DNA from: Candidatus Poseidonia sp.
Lineage (GTDB): Archaea; Thermoplasmatota; Poseidoniia; Poseidoniales; Poseidoniaceae
DNA length: 51,032 bases
NCBI GenBank assembly: GCA_030827365.1
Contig: JAUREO010000009.1
Location: 1 to 51,032 of the forward strand
Direction: 5' to 3'
Shown: one piece after another, positions 8,941 to 17,218 of the stretch
Layout of the letters: each line of letters opens with the position of its first letter
How positions within the stretch are numbered: position 1 is the stretch's first letter
The notes under the pieces: model-generated
Told to the model about the DNA's origin: nothing
The model's database searches: none
Seen by the model: only the letters and a program-made list of their open reading frames with translations
Translations under genes and position numbers: made by a program

Positions 8941-9219
8941 TCACAAATCCTGTTGAACCCATATGCTCAAATGTCGACTGGCTAATTCTTCCGCAAGAGA
9001 TTTGTCGGTGGTCTTGATGAGCAACTGTCCGCTTGGATAAAGGGTCATATCACATTGACCAGTAAATGTCCAGCACAATCTGTTTCGGACCTCAACTTGA
9101 AAACCATCTGCTTCGATACATTCTCCAGTGCGTTCAAGGGAAAAGACACCCTTAATCTCAGGAATAATTCGCCAAGAATTTTGATTGCCACATAGTTCCA
9201 TCGAAAATCCATTTGACAT
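8941..9219 (-). CDS. Conserved-looking small protein of unknown function, 92 aa
   Basis: I do not recognise this protein. It begins MSNGFSMELCGNQNSW. Its C-terminal half contains DMTLYPSGQLLIKTTDKS followed by LAEELASRHL, which recalls the short C-terminal segment of ThiF/MoeB-like adenylyltransferases (a y-P-x-G-r-x-x-I-k-t-t-D pattern); this likeness is weak. The ATG at 9217-9219 has GGAG 8 nt upstream; a GTG two codons earlier is too close to the same site. It lies 15 bp after the HMG-CoA synthase stop and 6 bp before Sua5, so it is very probably a translated operon member. Mostly beta strands with one helix are expected. Confidence 0.7.
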   Translation of the reverse strand: MSNGFSMELCGNQNSWRIIPEIKGVFSLERTGECIEADGFQVEVRNRLCWTFTGQCDMTLYPSGQLLIKTTDKSLAEELASRHLSIWVQQDL

Positions 9220-9234
9220 ATTCACATCTCCAGA

Positions 9235-10806
9235 TTATTTCTTTGAAATCCATCTGTACGTTCTCTGCCCTTCGTATTCTTCGTTTTCTGCAACATCAAC
9301 GAGTGCAAACTCCTCAGTGGGCGGAACTACACTCTCCTCTTGGATACCTTTATGCAGATTTTCGTAGGTTAAATGGTCGATTGCAATTCGTCCCGCAAGT
9401 CGTTCAAACAGATTCCACCGTGCAACGACTTCCCGCCAACCAGGTTGAACAATCGCTTCGAAAACTTTCGCCTTTGCACCAGAACCGTAACCGCACAGAC
9501 CAAACGTTGCCCCATCGATATTTTCGTTCTCTTCAAGGTCTGATTCAAGGGTCGACATCAGGGCAAGGAAAATAGATCCCGTGTATTGGTTGCCGATGAG
9601 ACTTGATGCCCTTTGACCCTTCTCGATTTTTGTGGCATGGAAATGGAGATATTCGGGAGTTTTTGAAATCGAACGTCGATAGACATCCATTTCTTGCTCA
9701 TATATTTCTTTGTGACGTTTCTGTTGTTGTGTCGGTGGGTTTGGTGGTTCTCCGATTTGAAGAAGCACATCTTCCCAAATTGGCGTACCTATTCTGTCAT
9801 GTCGAAAGACATCAGGAAACATTCGTTTGGCTTGGAATGCGTAAGGTAAGTGCATGATGATTCTCGACCATTGCTCAGTGAGTCGTTCATCCCCATCTTG
9901 CCATCTCTCCATTCGTTCTGCACGTTCCATGAAATTGTGAAACGCTTGACGAACCGCATCTTGATAACATCGATTTGAAAATTGGCCATCAAAAATCGGC
10001 TCATCTCGATGGACACTCACAGTTTGTTCACCGTGTGCAAAAATTCCGAGCCTTCGGACTGTTGATTTCGGTAAATGGCGAATCATTCGTTCAACGATGC
10101 CTTTCCTGACGGTTTGACCGGTTTCTTGTGCCAAGTCCATCACGCTTGATATGACAGAGCGAATTGAAACCTTTCGTCGAGGCTTGAAAAAATCATGGAC
10201 AGGCGTCGTTGAGACACCCCAACAATCTGGTATTTCCAAGAGCCGCGGGTTCTGGCGGATAAGGAGGGCACCACCTCCTGCTCCCTGGGTGTATTCACCG
10301 CTTGACCCAAGATCATACTTCGCATTGTCGGAGAAAATTACGATACCGATTCGTTCATCTTTACCACTCGGGCGAGCAGCCCAATCAAGTGTCGTGTGGA
10401 GTGCATCAACACCACCAATGCAGGCAAAGGTCATATCAACAACATCACAATTTCGAAAGCAATCCTCACCAAAGCGTTCAGCATACCTTTGAGTCAGCAT
10501 GTCGAGGATGTATGTAGCAGTCGGTTTTGCACCATCCAGAGCAGATTCTGTGCCAAGATACATCCGTCCAATCGTGCGTGGGTCGAGGTTATTTCTATCG
10601 ATGAGACGCATGACGGCCATAGCCCCCATAGTTGCCGTATCTTCATGCACATCGGGAATCGACATCGCTTGAAGGCCGAGTCCTTTGTTCAGTTTGTCAT
10701 AATCTTCACCTCGCAATGCTGCGAAATCCTTCATGTCAAGGTACAATCTTGGAAAATGAATCGCAATATCATCAATGCCTACACTCACAACAGTATGTTG
10801 AGTCAT
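9235..10806 (-). CDS. Hydroxymethylglutaryl-CoA synthase
   Basis: This enzyme condenses acetyl-CoA with acetoacetyl-CoA to HMG-CoA, the entry to the mevalonate pathway for archaeal isoprenoid lipids. The catalytic triad is readable: Glu in MYLGTESALDG (about E87), Cys in MTFACIGGVDAL (about C129) and His in IMHLPYAFQ (about H319). TQGAGGGALLI is the conserved glycine-rich segment. With 523 residues it is longer than the usual archaeal form of about 350 and nearer the eukaryotic/bacterial-type enzyme (about 390-520), with extra C-terminal residues. The start is the ATG at 10804-10806, preceded by AGGTGA; the GTG three codons upstream overlaps that ribosome site. The stop of the previous gene is 11 bp upstream. 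Confidence 0.93.
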   Translation of the reverse strand: MTQHTVVSVGIDDIAIHFPRLYLDMKDFAALRGEDYDKLNKGLGLQAMSIPDVHEDTATMGAMAVMRLIDRNNLDPRTIGRMYLGTESALDGAKPTATYILDMLTQRYAERFGEDCFRNCDVVDMTFACIGGVDALHTTLDWAARPSGKDERIGIVIFSDNAKYDLGSSGEYTQGAGGGALLIRQNPRLLEIPDCWGVSTTPVHDFFKPRRKVSIRSVISSVMDLAQETGQTVRKGIVERMIRHLPKSTVRRLGIFAHGEQTVSVHRDEPIFDGQFSNRCYQDAVRQAFHNFMERAERMERWQDGDERLTEQWSRIIMHLPYAFQAKRMFPDVFRHDRIGTPIWEDVLLQIGEPPNPPTQQQKRHKEIYEQEMDVYRRSISKTPEYLHFHATKIEKGQRASSLIGNQYTGSIFLALMSTLESDLEENENIDGATFGLCGYGSGAKAKVFEAIVQPGWREVVARWNLFERLAGRIAIDHLTYENLHKGIQEESVVPPTEEFALVDVAENEEYEGQRTYRWISKK

Positions 10807-10817
10807 GACGTTCACCT

Positions 10818-11921
10818 TTAGTGGTCAGTTGGCCTTTGGGGTGGCCCACTTGGGGGCCCGGAAGGAGGCCCGCTTGGAGGCCCGGACGGTGGCCCGCTTG
10901 GAGGCCCGGACGGTGGCCCGCTTGGAGGCCCACTTGGGGGCCCGGAAGGAGGCCCGCTTGGAGGCCCAGAGGGAGGCCCGCTTGGAGGCCCAGACGGTGG
11001 CCCGCTTGGAGGCCCAGACGGTGGCCCGCTTGGAGGCCCAGATGGAGGCCCAGATGGAGGCCCGCTTGGAGGTCCAGTTGGCACTTCGGAAGGGGCTTGA
11101 ACAAGAGGTGCAGCTTCCACGTCAGGGGCTTCGATGAGGGGAACTTCTTCTGATTCAGGCTCATCAATAATCTCGGGTTCTTCATTCGATGATTCAATTA
11201 GCTCAGGGGCCGAAATTGGAGAAAGATCGAGTTGAGGAATTGGTGCAGACAAAAGAGGGTCGGGTTGAGGGATTGGTGCAGACAAAAGAGGGTCGGGTTG
11301 AGAAGATGCAACATCCAAGACAGAAGGTTGTACCGGTTCTTCGATTTGGGTTGGCTCAGAAGGTTGCTCTTGCTGCCAAGGCGGTATTCTTGGGCCATCA
11401 TCTTCATCTTCAAGCTTGACCAGTGTTCCTCCTCCAGAGGCGTTTTCAACAAAATAATCGGTCATAACAATGCTTGAAGGATCGATGAGTCCCCTTTCTT
11501 CGACATTTCCAAAATCACCAAGATTGGCATCAAACGCACCAGTGAATAAACTTGAACCAATCGAGTTCCCCAACGACCGAGATTTTGGTTTTTCATATTC
11601 AAAATCTCGAGGATATGGTCCCAAAGACATCTTGGTTGACCCAGATGACAAGGTGCATGACCATTCTTTTTGGCTTGGATGGAATTCAAATTCAAAATTT
11701 CGTGTGAGTCCCGGACCGATAGACGAAATACCTTCTTTGGGCTCAAATGTGTTTTTACCCATCGAAATTGAAGCTTGAATACCGCCGACAGGAATGGCAG
11801 ATTCATTTGTGAGTGCTACAACTACTTGAATCACATCTTCATCGTCATCATCGATTTCCAATCTGGATGAAATTAAGTCAATGCTCAGTGAACCGGATTT
11901 TGCGTGGTGTTCGTCAGACAT
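10818..11921 (-). CDS. Protein with N-terminal beta domain and long GPPS tandem-repeat tail
   Basis: The 367-residue protein has no recognised family. Residues 10-110 look like a compact beta-rich domain (VIQVVVALTNESAIPVGGIQ, then FEFEFHPSQKEWSC), perhaps an Ig- or adaptin-ear-like fold. An acidic, proline-rich linker with two 11-residue repeats (PDPLLSAPIPQ) follows. The protein ends with 19 uninterrupted GPPS units plus GPP before QRPTDH. There is no signal peptide or membrane segment, so it is probably cytoplasmic. The start is the ATG at 11919-11921; a GTG three codons earlier is possible. It is co-directional with HMG-CoA synthase, 11 bp before that gene's start. Confidence 0.75.
   Translation of the reverse strand: MSDEHHAKSGSLSIDLISSRLEIDDDDEDVIQVVVALTNESAIPVGGIQASISMGKNTFEPKEGISSIGPGLTRNFEFEFHPSQKEWSCTLSSGSTKMSLGPYPRDFEYEKPKSRSLGNSIGSSLFTGAFDANLGDFGNVEERGLIDPSSIVMTDYFVENASGGGTLVKLEDEDDGPRIPPWQQEQPSEPTQIEEPVQPSVLDVASSQPDPLLSAPIPQPDPLLSAPIPQLDLSPISAPELIESSNEEPEIIDEPESEEVPLIEAPDVEAAPLVQAPSEVPTGPPSGPPSGPPSGPPSGPPSGPPSGPPSGPPSGPPSGPPSGPPSGPPSGPPSGPPSGPPSGPPSGPPSGPPSGPPSGPPQRPTDH
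10839..11075 (-). repeat. 12-bp coding minisatellite (GPPS x19)
   Basis: There are 237 bases of a 12-bp unit encoding Gly-Pro-Pro-Ser, 19 full copies plus a final GPP. Synonymous changes (cccg/ccca, acgg/agcg, gatg) are themselves arranged in a partly 24-bp higher-order pattern, which points to expansion by unequal exchange or slippage in frame. Confidence 0.95.
11231..11296 (-). repeat. 33-bp tandem repeat, two copies, coding PDPLLSAPIPQ
   Basis: Two adjacent 33-bp units (11231-11263 and 11264-11296) are almost identical and in frame inside the linker of the GPPS-repeat protein; a third, diverged unit is suggested by QLDLSPISAPE on the C-terminal side. Confidence 0.85.
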
Positions 11922-11985
11922 GTGGCTCACTCGATTAAAGGGGTAGCACCATTATACTTCAATTGCTTGTTAAAATTATCCTTAC

Positions 11986-12549
11986 CTATCCAAGTTTATG
12001 TCTGGTATCGATTGGAAGTGACCAATCAACTGCAGCAACAGTGTTATGCTTCTTGTCAATATGCGTTCTGTACTCAGCAGATTTCATTTGTGCCTCAAAA
12101 AAATCTCGAACACCAAACCAGAGCCATCCAAAAATTGGAATCAAGTACATCATTTTTGAAAAGGCTCTTGGGCCCCAATGATGAATTTCAAGTGCAGTTC
12201 CGTTATCATGTACGATAGCGATGCGGAATGCCCGTTGACCCAGCGAGCGTCCAAATTTCCGTCCTGTGTATTTGAAGTAAAGATAATGCGAACCAAACAA
12301 GATGACCCAATTTACAAGAAAAAAGGCGGTGGTGCGACCACCTTCAATGACCATTGCATATTTTGGAATTGTTGAAAGAAATTGACCTTGGGTCAGTAAT
12401 TCAATGACGAGAACCAACAAGACGACATCTGTTACAAAAGCAGCGACTCGCTTCCATGCGGGGGCGATGAGCATACCGTCAGGAGCTGAGGAAAGAATAC
12501 TTTGGGCAAGTGTCCCACCTTGATACACTCGCACTGGACTATCTGCCAT
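11986..12549 (-). CDS. RDD family membrane protein
   Basis: The 187-residue protein has the RDD-domain layout: a first membrane helix beginning with PAWKRVAAFVTDVVLL (the conserved R and D), a second helix (FFLVNWVILFGSHYLYFKY), the loop GRSLGQRAFRIAIVHDNG with the usual G-x-x-x-G-x-x-x-L/F-x-I-x-V pattern, and a third helix around MMYLIPIFGWLWFGV. The function of the family is uncertain; ion transport has been proposed for some members. The ATG at 12547-12549 has GAGGT just upstream. It lies 41 bp downstream of the helicase and 64 bp before the GPPS-repeat gene. Confidence 0.82.
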   Translation of the reverse strand: MADSPVRVYQGGTLAQSILSSAPDGMLIAPAWKRVAAFVTDVVLLVLVIELLTQGQFLSTIPKYAMVIEGGRTTAFFLVNWVILFGSHYLYFKYTGRKFGRSLGQRAFRIAIVHDNGTALEIHHWGPRAFSKMMYLIPIFGWLWFGVRDFFEAQMKSAEYRTHIDKKHNTVAAVDWSLPIDTRHKLG

Positions 12550-12590
12550 AAACCTCTGACTCCGCTTTCGTTTTTGAATTCCTGTATGCT

Positions 12591-14597
12591 TCAACTCGTG
12601 ATATGCCACGCAAACAATTTCGATTCTTCCATCCATTCAAGATAACTTTTCCAGTTATGGTCGTATTGCAATGTTTGTGGATGGCCAAGGAGAATGAGAC
12701 CTCGTCTTGCTCTTGTGATCGCCACATTGAGTCGTCGAAAATCGGAAAGGAATCCGACTTCCCCATCTTCGTTTGCTCGCACACAAGAAAAAACGATGAC
12801 CTCCTTTTCCCGTCCTTGATAGCCGTCGACACTTTTGATTTCAAGCCCTTCAAACCGACCACCAATTTCTCGGCTTGAATGTTCATCAAACAATTCCTGA
12901 ATGAGTCGGACCTGACCATTGTAAGGGGAGATAATACCAATGTCCGAAGGCGTAATATCGCCAGGTTGAACGAGTTCTTGTACAATCGAATAGACCATTG
13001 CAGCCTCATCTCTATTTCGTTTGCTTTTTCCCTCTTCTTCGACTTCTTCAACACCCATCACCGGGACAAAGGCAACAGGTTTGTCCCAATTTGGCCAAAG
13101 AAAACCTGCTGGACTTTGACGTTCTTCTCGAGCACAACCATCAAGTAAACGATTCTCGTAAAACCGAGCACTCGGAAACTCCCGAATTGCAGGGTGCATT
13201 CGGTATTGTGTGGTCAACATTTGAGTTTCAAGACCACATGCAAGAAGTCTTCGGAACAATGAAAAATTCAACCCTCCATCTTCAGCCGTTTGACTGATGA
13301 CCGTTGGCGGTAACTGCTGTTGATCGCCAACAAGGATGAGTTGTCGAGCCCCTTTGCAAATGGGCACAAGCGATGATGGCTCCGTGGCTTGTGTGGCTTC
13401 ATCGATAAGGACAATTGGAAATCGTCGGTCAGCGATAATGTTGTGTCCGCAACCAACTGTTGTTGCACAAATGATCTCTGCTTTTGACAAGACATCATCT
13501 ATAACCTCCCTTTCGATTCTTCGAATTTGATTGAGAAGTTGCCGCGAGTCTCGGTGGGCTAAACCCTTTTCTTTTCCCTTAAGTGATGCCATTTCTCGAT
13601 TGAGTTCACGAAAATCATCTCTCAAATCATCAAGTTCTTCCTGTCTATGGTGGGCATCGACATGTGCGTCAAGGGTAGCATCGCGTAGATGGTCTCGAAC
13701 CTTTACAGGACGCCCAATTCTGAGCGCATTGATTCCTAAATCAAGGAGCCCCTCGAGTAAATTATCCACTGCGACATTTGATTCAGCAGTTGCTAAGAGT
13801 GGCTGGCCTGAGGTTTGAGCCAAATACGCAAGAATTCGTATTGCAGTGAATGTTTTTCCTGTTCCAGGAGGGCCTTGCACAAGGGTCAGTCGTTGCTGAA
13901 TTGCTGCTTCAAACGCTTGTTTTTGTGATTCATTTAGGCCAATTTTCCAATCTTGAGTGAGGGAACTTTTCGTTTTCCCATGGATTTCAGGCGGTAGTTC
14001 AGCACTTGCTTTCATGTCATGCACAGTTCCAAGAATCAAGTCTCGGAGTGGCGTGGAGACTTCGCGTTCTGTAGAATGAAAAGAGATGAGTGCTTGGTGC
14101 ATTCTATCATGTGCCACTCGATTTGCACCACGGTCCAGTCTCCAGTACCCCTTCTTCAGGTCTTTTGGTCGGTCGGTAACTACCACTCTCAGTCGTTTTT
14201 GATGTTGATCGAGAACCACCCCTTCAACGACTTTTTCATCCCACGGACGTGTTCTCGAAATGAGAACAATATCCCCATTGGTGAATCGATGGTCTGGTAG
14301 ATTGACTCGTTTTGGATGTTCAAAAACGAGAATATCATCACCAAAAAACCGACCATTTGTTCGGGCAGTCATATCAAAAAGTGCATAACCAGAAGAAACC
14401 AGACGGTGTTTTGTCCATGTTTTCCATCGTTCTTCAACGAGGGCAACTTCATCATCCAATTCGATGCGAATTAACTCAGTCATTCGGTCAAAATGATCTT
14501 GACTTCTCGACCACTTTGCTGGAATTTTTTCACTCAAGTCGACTTTTTCTTGAGGGAGAGCGGCGCTGTTGAGGCGACTCACTTTCCCCTTCTTCAT
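12591..14597 (-). CDS. Superfamily 1 helicase, UPF1/SMUBP2/DNA2-like
   Basis: The 668-residue protein carries all SF1B helicase motifs: Walker A GPPGTGKT (about residues 242-249), IVLIDEATQATEPS (motif II), LILVGDQQQLPPTV (III), QYRMHPAIREF (IV), VDGYQGREKEVIVFSCVR (V) and RRLNVAITRARRGLILLG (VI). An N-terminal OB-like barrel (VLISRTRPWDEKVVEGVV) and a charged stalk between motifs Ia and II match the UPF1/IGHMBP2 branch. It probably unwinds RNA or DNA 5' to 3' with ATP. The ATG at 14595-14597 is preferred over a TTG nine codons upstream. It is the first gene of a seven-gene minus-strand run. Confidence 0.94.
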   Translation of the reverse strand: MKKGKVSRLNSAALPQEKVDLSEKIPAKWSRSQDHFDRMTELIRIELDDEVALVEERWKTWTKHRLVSSGYALFDMTARTNGRFFGDDILVFEHPKRVNLPDHRFTNGDIVLISRTRPWDEKVVEGVVLDQHQKRLRVVVTDRPKDLKKGYWRLDRGANRVAHDRMHQALISFHSTEREVSTPLRDLILGTVHDMKASAELPPEIHGKTKSSLTQDWKIGLNESQKQAFEAAIQQRLTLVQGPPGTGKTFTAIRILAYLAQTSGQPLLATAESNVAVDNLLEGLLDLGINALRIGRPVKVRDHLRDATLDAHVDAHHRQEELDDLRDDFRELNREMASLKGKEKGLAHRDSRQLLNQIRRIEREVIDDVLSKAEIICATTVGCGHNIIADRRFPIVLIDEATQATEPSSLVPICKGARQLILVGDQQQLPPTVISQTAEDGGLNFSLFRRLLACGLETQMLTTQYRMHPAIREFPSARFYENRLLDGCAREERQSPAGFLWPNWDKPVAFVPVMGVEEVEEEGKSKRNRDEAAMVYSIVQELVQPGDITPSDIGIISPYNGQVRLIQELFDEHSSREIGGRFEGLEIKSVDGYQGREKEVIVFSCVRANEDGEVGFLSDFRRLNVAITRARRGLILLGHPQTLQYDHNWKSYLEWMEESKLFAWHITS

Positions 14598-14624
14598 GGT
14601 AAATGCGAAGCATCTTGCCTTCAA

Positions 14625-14634
14625 GAGTATATGC
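14625..14634 (-). promoter_or_regulatory. TATA-like box for a leaderless helicase transcript
   Basis: The minus strand reads GCATATACTC here, centred about 33 nt upstream of the helicase ATG. The gene has no Shine-Dalgarno, so a leaderless mRNA is plausible. This would be the promoter of the whole seven-gene block. Confidence 0.35.
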
Positions 14635-14714
14635 CTGTGGATTGATGTTTAGGTTAATCGAAAGACCCCTATTCTTAAACCCGAATTATCCCGCCCGATG
14701 TATTGGGTGGGTGG

Positions 14715-15842
14715 ATGTTCAAGAGAAAGACATCATCATCAAAACATCTGCCCAAGGTGCAATGTCCATATTGTGAGTTTGAAAACGATATTGGGGCTGA
14801 AGAATGCAAACAGTGTTATTACCAGTTTTCTCAATCTGCACGAATGCAACCTGTCTCAGCCATGTCAACACCAAATTCCGAGATTCTCGATATTTTATTA
14901 TCGGATAGTGAAGAAGAAGAATACGAACTCATGGCCGTTGAGGCTGTGCTAAGCATAGATGATGTGGTCGTCGATGTTGACCAGTATAACATACTTGATT
15001 CACAAGATGGAGAAGAACCTGAAGAATTTTCCTTTTTCCCTGCAAGCGGCCCTACCTTGACTGAAACTGTCGAATCAACTCCATACGTCGATGAAGAATT
15101 GAATATTGAAGATGCTCCAACGGATGTTGTCCATTTTGAAATACAAGCGGTTGACCCTCTTGAACAAGTCCCTGAACCCGTTCATTCTGGAAGAGGTCAT
15201 TTATTTTCTCCAGAAAATAATGCTCCATTAGATCAAGATTTGACAGAAATCATGCAACCACCGGAACAAATCGAACTGTTTGGAGAGCCGAAGCAACAGA
15301 ATGTTGCGGTCCCACTTGTTCAAATCCCACAGGTTCATGTTCCAGACCTCGATGACCTCGACCTCGACGATCTGGACTTTGGTGACCAGGTAGCCACGTC
15401 GTCAAGTGTAGAAGAAACGATCATTCCTCTTGTCAATGCTGAAGGATCCAGTTCTCCTCATGAGGATGAAGTTGAATCTTCGCCTGCCGAACAACAAGAA
15501 ATAGTTTCACCCGAACAGCAAATTCAAGCATATGCAAATCCTCATCGGATTTGGCCTTGGGGTGCACAAGAACCGTGGGAAGATGCTGTAGTCGTGCGAG
15601 AGGTGGTGGGCATCATGGAAGCGATTCAACACGGAAAAATAGACGCAGCAGCGCGTTTACTCGATGAATTGGGCCCTCATCTCACTGTGAATCTTGATGT
15701 TCTTCAACACATTTGTGTCGCCTTACAATATGTGAACAGAATCGAGCACTCAAAGTGGGTCGCAGAAATGGCATATAGAACATATCCCGAACACCCATCC
15801 ACAATTGAAGTGAAGAAATTGATTCTGGGGGACAACAAATAA
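14715..15842 (+). CDS. Zinc-ribbon protein with acidic linker and helical C-terminal domain
   Basis: The 375-residue protein begins with a zinc ribbon, C17-P-Y-C20 and C31-K-Q-C34. The middle (about residues 45-265) is acidic and low-complexity, with the repeat DLDDLDLDDLDFGD near residue 220. The last 100 residues form a helical, TPR-like domain (VGIMEAIQHGKIDAAARLL and then LQHICVALQYVNRIEHSKW). No catalytic motif is visible; a scaffold or nucleic-acid/protein adaptor is possible. The start is the ATG at 14715; a TTG four codons earlier is unlikely. The TAA overlaps the GNAT ATG (TAATG), so the two are translationally coupled. Confidence 0.78.
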   Translation: MFKRKTSSSKHLPKVQCPYCEFENDIGAEECKQCYYQFSQSARMQPVSAMSTPNSEILDILLSDSEEEEYELMAVEAVLSIDDVVVDVDQYNILDSQDGEEPEEFSFFPASGPTLTETVESTPYVDEELNIEDAPTDVVHFEIQAVDPLEQVPEPVHSGRGHLFSPENNAPLDQDLTEIMQPPEQIELFGEPKQQNVAVPLVQIPQVHVPDLDDLDLDDLDFGDQVATSSSVEETIIPLVNAEGSSSPHEDEVESSPAEQQEIVSPEQQIQAYANPHRIWPWGAQEPWEDAVVVREVVGIMEAIQHGKIDAAARLLDELGPHLTVNLDVLQHICVALQYVNRIEHSKWVAEMAYRTYPEHPSTIEVKKLILGDNK

Positions 15843-16411
15843 TGTTCACACCGATTCTTGAGATGCCTAACGGCTGTTCGCTTCAGATAGCACAAAGAAA
15901 GCATTTGACAGAACTCATGCAAGCGTATCAAGAAGACCCTGAATCCGCTCAAGCAGCTTTGCCTTGGTTGGAACCCAAAATCGACATCCATCGACAATTT
16001 CGTGACATGTTATTTGATATCGAATTGAAGTTTGAAGATGATACCATTCATTTTTGGGTGATTTTTTCAAAAGACAACGAATTCATTGGAATGGTAGGCC
16101 TCGGTGATGAGTTACAACTTGAAACCTCATCCTATAATCTTGGATATTGGGTGAGGAAGCCATTTCGAAGGCAAGGAATTGCCAAACTTGCAGTTCAACG
16201 AATTTTTGAATGGTTGGAATCAAGAGGCAATGAAACGTTTGTTGAAATCGCTGTGCATCCAAGAAATGAAGCGGGGATAAGTACAGCTGAGTCAATTTGT
16301 ATCGAATGGTCCGGAGATAGGATTTCTGAATATTTTGGAATCGAAGTACGAGGACGGACTGTACCGCACCATCTTTTTGTCATTCACCTTCCACGGGGTG
16401 AAGGCGATTGA
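15842..16411 (+). CDS. GNAT family N-acetyltransferase (RimJ/RimL-like)
   Basis: The 189-residue protein has the GNAT acetyl-CoA site: NLGYWVRKPFRRQGIAKLAV, with R109-R110-Q-G-I-A as the pyrophosphate loop, preceded by the beta-strand region FWVIFSKDNEFIGMVGLGD and followed by ETFVEIAVHPRNEAGISTAE (the N-x-x-S-x-x-x-x-E pattern of RimJ-type enzymes). It probably acetylates an amine, either a protein N-terminus or an amino sugar. The latter would agree with the following polysaccharide deacetylase gene, whose TTG start overlaps its stop by 4 bp. The upstream gene overlaps by 1 bp, so all three form one operon. Confidence 0.88.
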   Translation: MFTPILEMPNGCSLQIAQRKHLTELMQAYQEDPESAQAALPWLEPKIDIHRQFRDMLFDIELKFEDDTIHFWVIFSKDNEFIGMVGLGDELQLETSSYNLGYWVRKPFRRQGIAKLAVQRIFEWLESRGNETFVEIAVHPRNEAGISTAESICIEWSGDRISEYFGIEVRGRTVPHHLFVIHLPRGEGD

Positions 16412-17187
16412 ATTCATGGTTGACAATCGATTCTGATGACTTGCGCCATCTCCCAATCTATCAAGGTCATCCAACTCGAAGCAAGAACACTTATTCCGGG
16501 AATAAAGATGAGTTGTCCCGTGAGTTTCGACTCGGTTGGACTGGTTTTGTCAATTGGATGCACACACATGATATGGGCATCACGCTCTTTGTCATAACAG
16601 ATTTATTTGAATCGGAAGAATTTTGCATGTTCATTTCGCAGTTGCTGACCGATTTTTCAGACAGAATAACATTTGGTTGCCATGGCCATACTCATCGCAG
16701 TTGGTCTGCTTGGCCTCGTGATGACCAAGGTTTTTCCACCATGCTCGAAACATCAGAATCCATTCTTACCACAAAAGTGGGTTCACACTATCGTAGGTTT
16801 TTCCGAGCACCAAACGGATATATTGCACCATGGATGGCCTCAATATTATCAAGACACGGATTTTTAGTGGATAGTTCCATCAACCCTTCTTGGTTGGTCA
16901 AAAAGAAATCTGCGAGTTCATGGAAAAAGGTCCGTAAAGCCATGCTAGAGCATGGAATCGTTGAACGAGAATGGTTGACATCGTTTGGGTTACCTTGCAA
17001 TGGCCCAGCTCTTTTTCGATTTCCTCTCGCGATGAACTCAAAGCGGGCTTGGAAGAATGCTCCTTCTGTGTTGAAGTCAATTGAATTAGAGAAGGTCGTT
17101 AATGAGCAAGAACATATCGTGACATTGTATTGTCATATTCTTGATTTTGCTCGCAAAAATGGAACATGGGTGCCCCCGCTTTTTTAG
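16408..17187 (+). CDS. Polysaccharide deacetylase family (NodB-like) protein
   Basis: The 259-residue protein shows the metal triad of carbohydrate esterase 4 enzymes: TIDSDD (D10-D11), GCHGHTH (H92 and H96) and RRFFRAPNGYIAPWM, which is the R-x-P-x-G motif with helix L-x-x-x-GF after it (SILSRHGFLVDSS). By family it removes N-acetyl groups from a glycan or amino sugar. The reading frame requires the TTG at 16408, because an in-frame stop lies nine bases upstream and the next ATG falls after the D-D motif. TTGA overlaps the preceding stop. No signal peptide is seen, so it probably acts on a cytoplasmic or lipid-linked precursor. Confidence 0.85.
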   Translation: MNSWLTIDSDDLRHLPIYQGHPTRSKNTYSGNKDELSREFRLGWTGFVNWMHTHDMGITLFVITDLFESEEFCMFISQLLTDFSDRITFGCHGHTHRSWSAWPRDDQGFSTMLETSESILTTKVGSHYRRFFRAPNGYIAPWMASILSRHGFLVDSSINPSWLVKKKSASSWKKVRKAMLEHGIVEREWLTSFGLPCNGPALFRFPLAMNSKRAWKNAPSVLKSIELEKVVNEQEHIVTLYCHILDFARKNGTWVPPLF

Positions 17188-17218
17188 GATGAAGTTTGAT
17201 TGGACAAACTGAAAAGAA

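Noticed and set aside
10839-11075. Regular short repeats that could be read as a CRISPR array
   Set aside because: There are no spacers; the unit is 12 bp, contiguous and in frame with a protein, and no cas genes are present.
10805-11153. Long plus-strand reading frames through the GPPS repeat region
   Set aside because: They are the antisense of the tandem repeat; a 12-bp unit stays open in several frames by chance. Start sites and neighbours support only the minus-strand gene.
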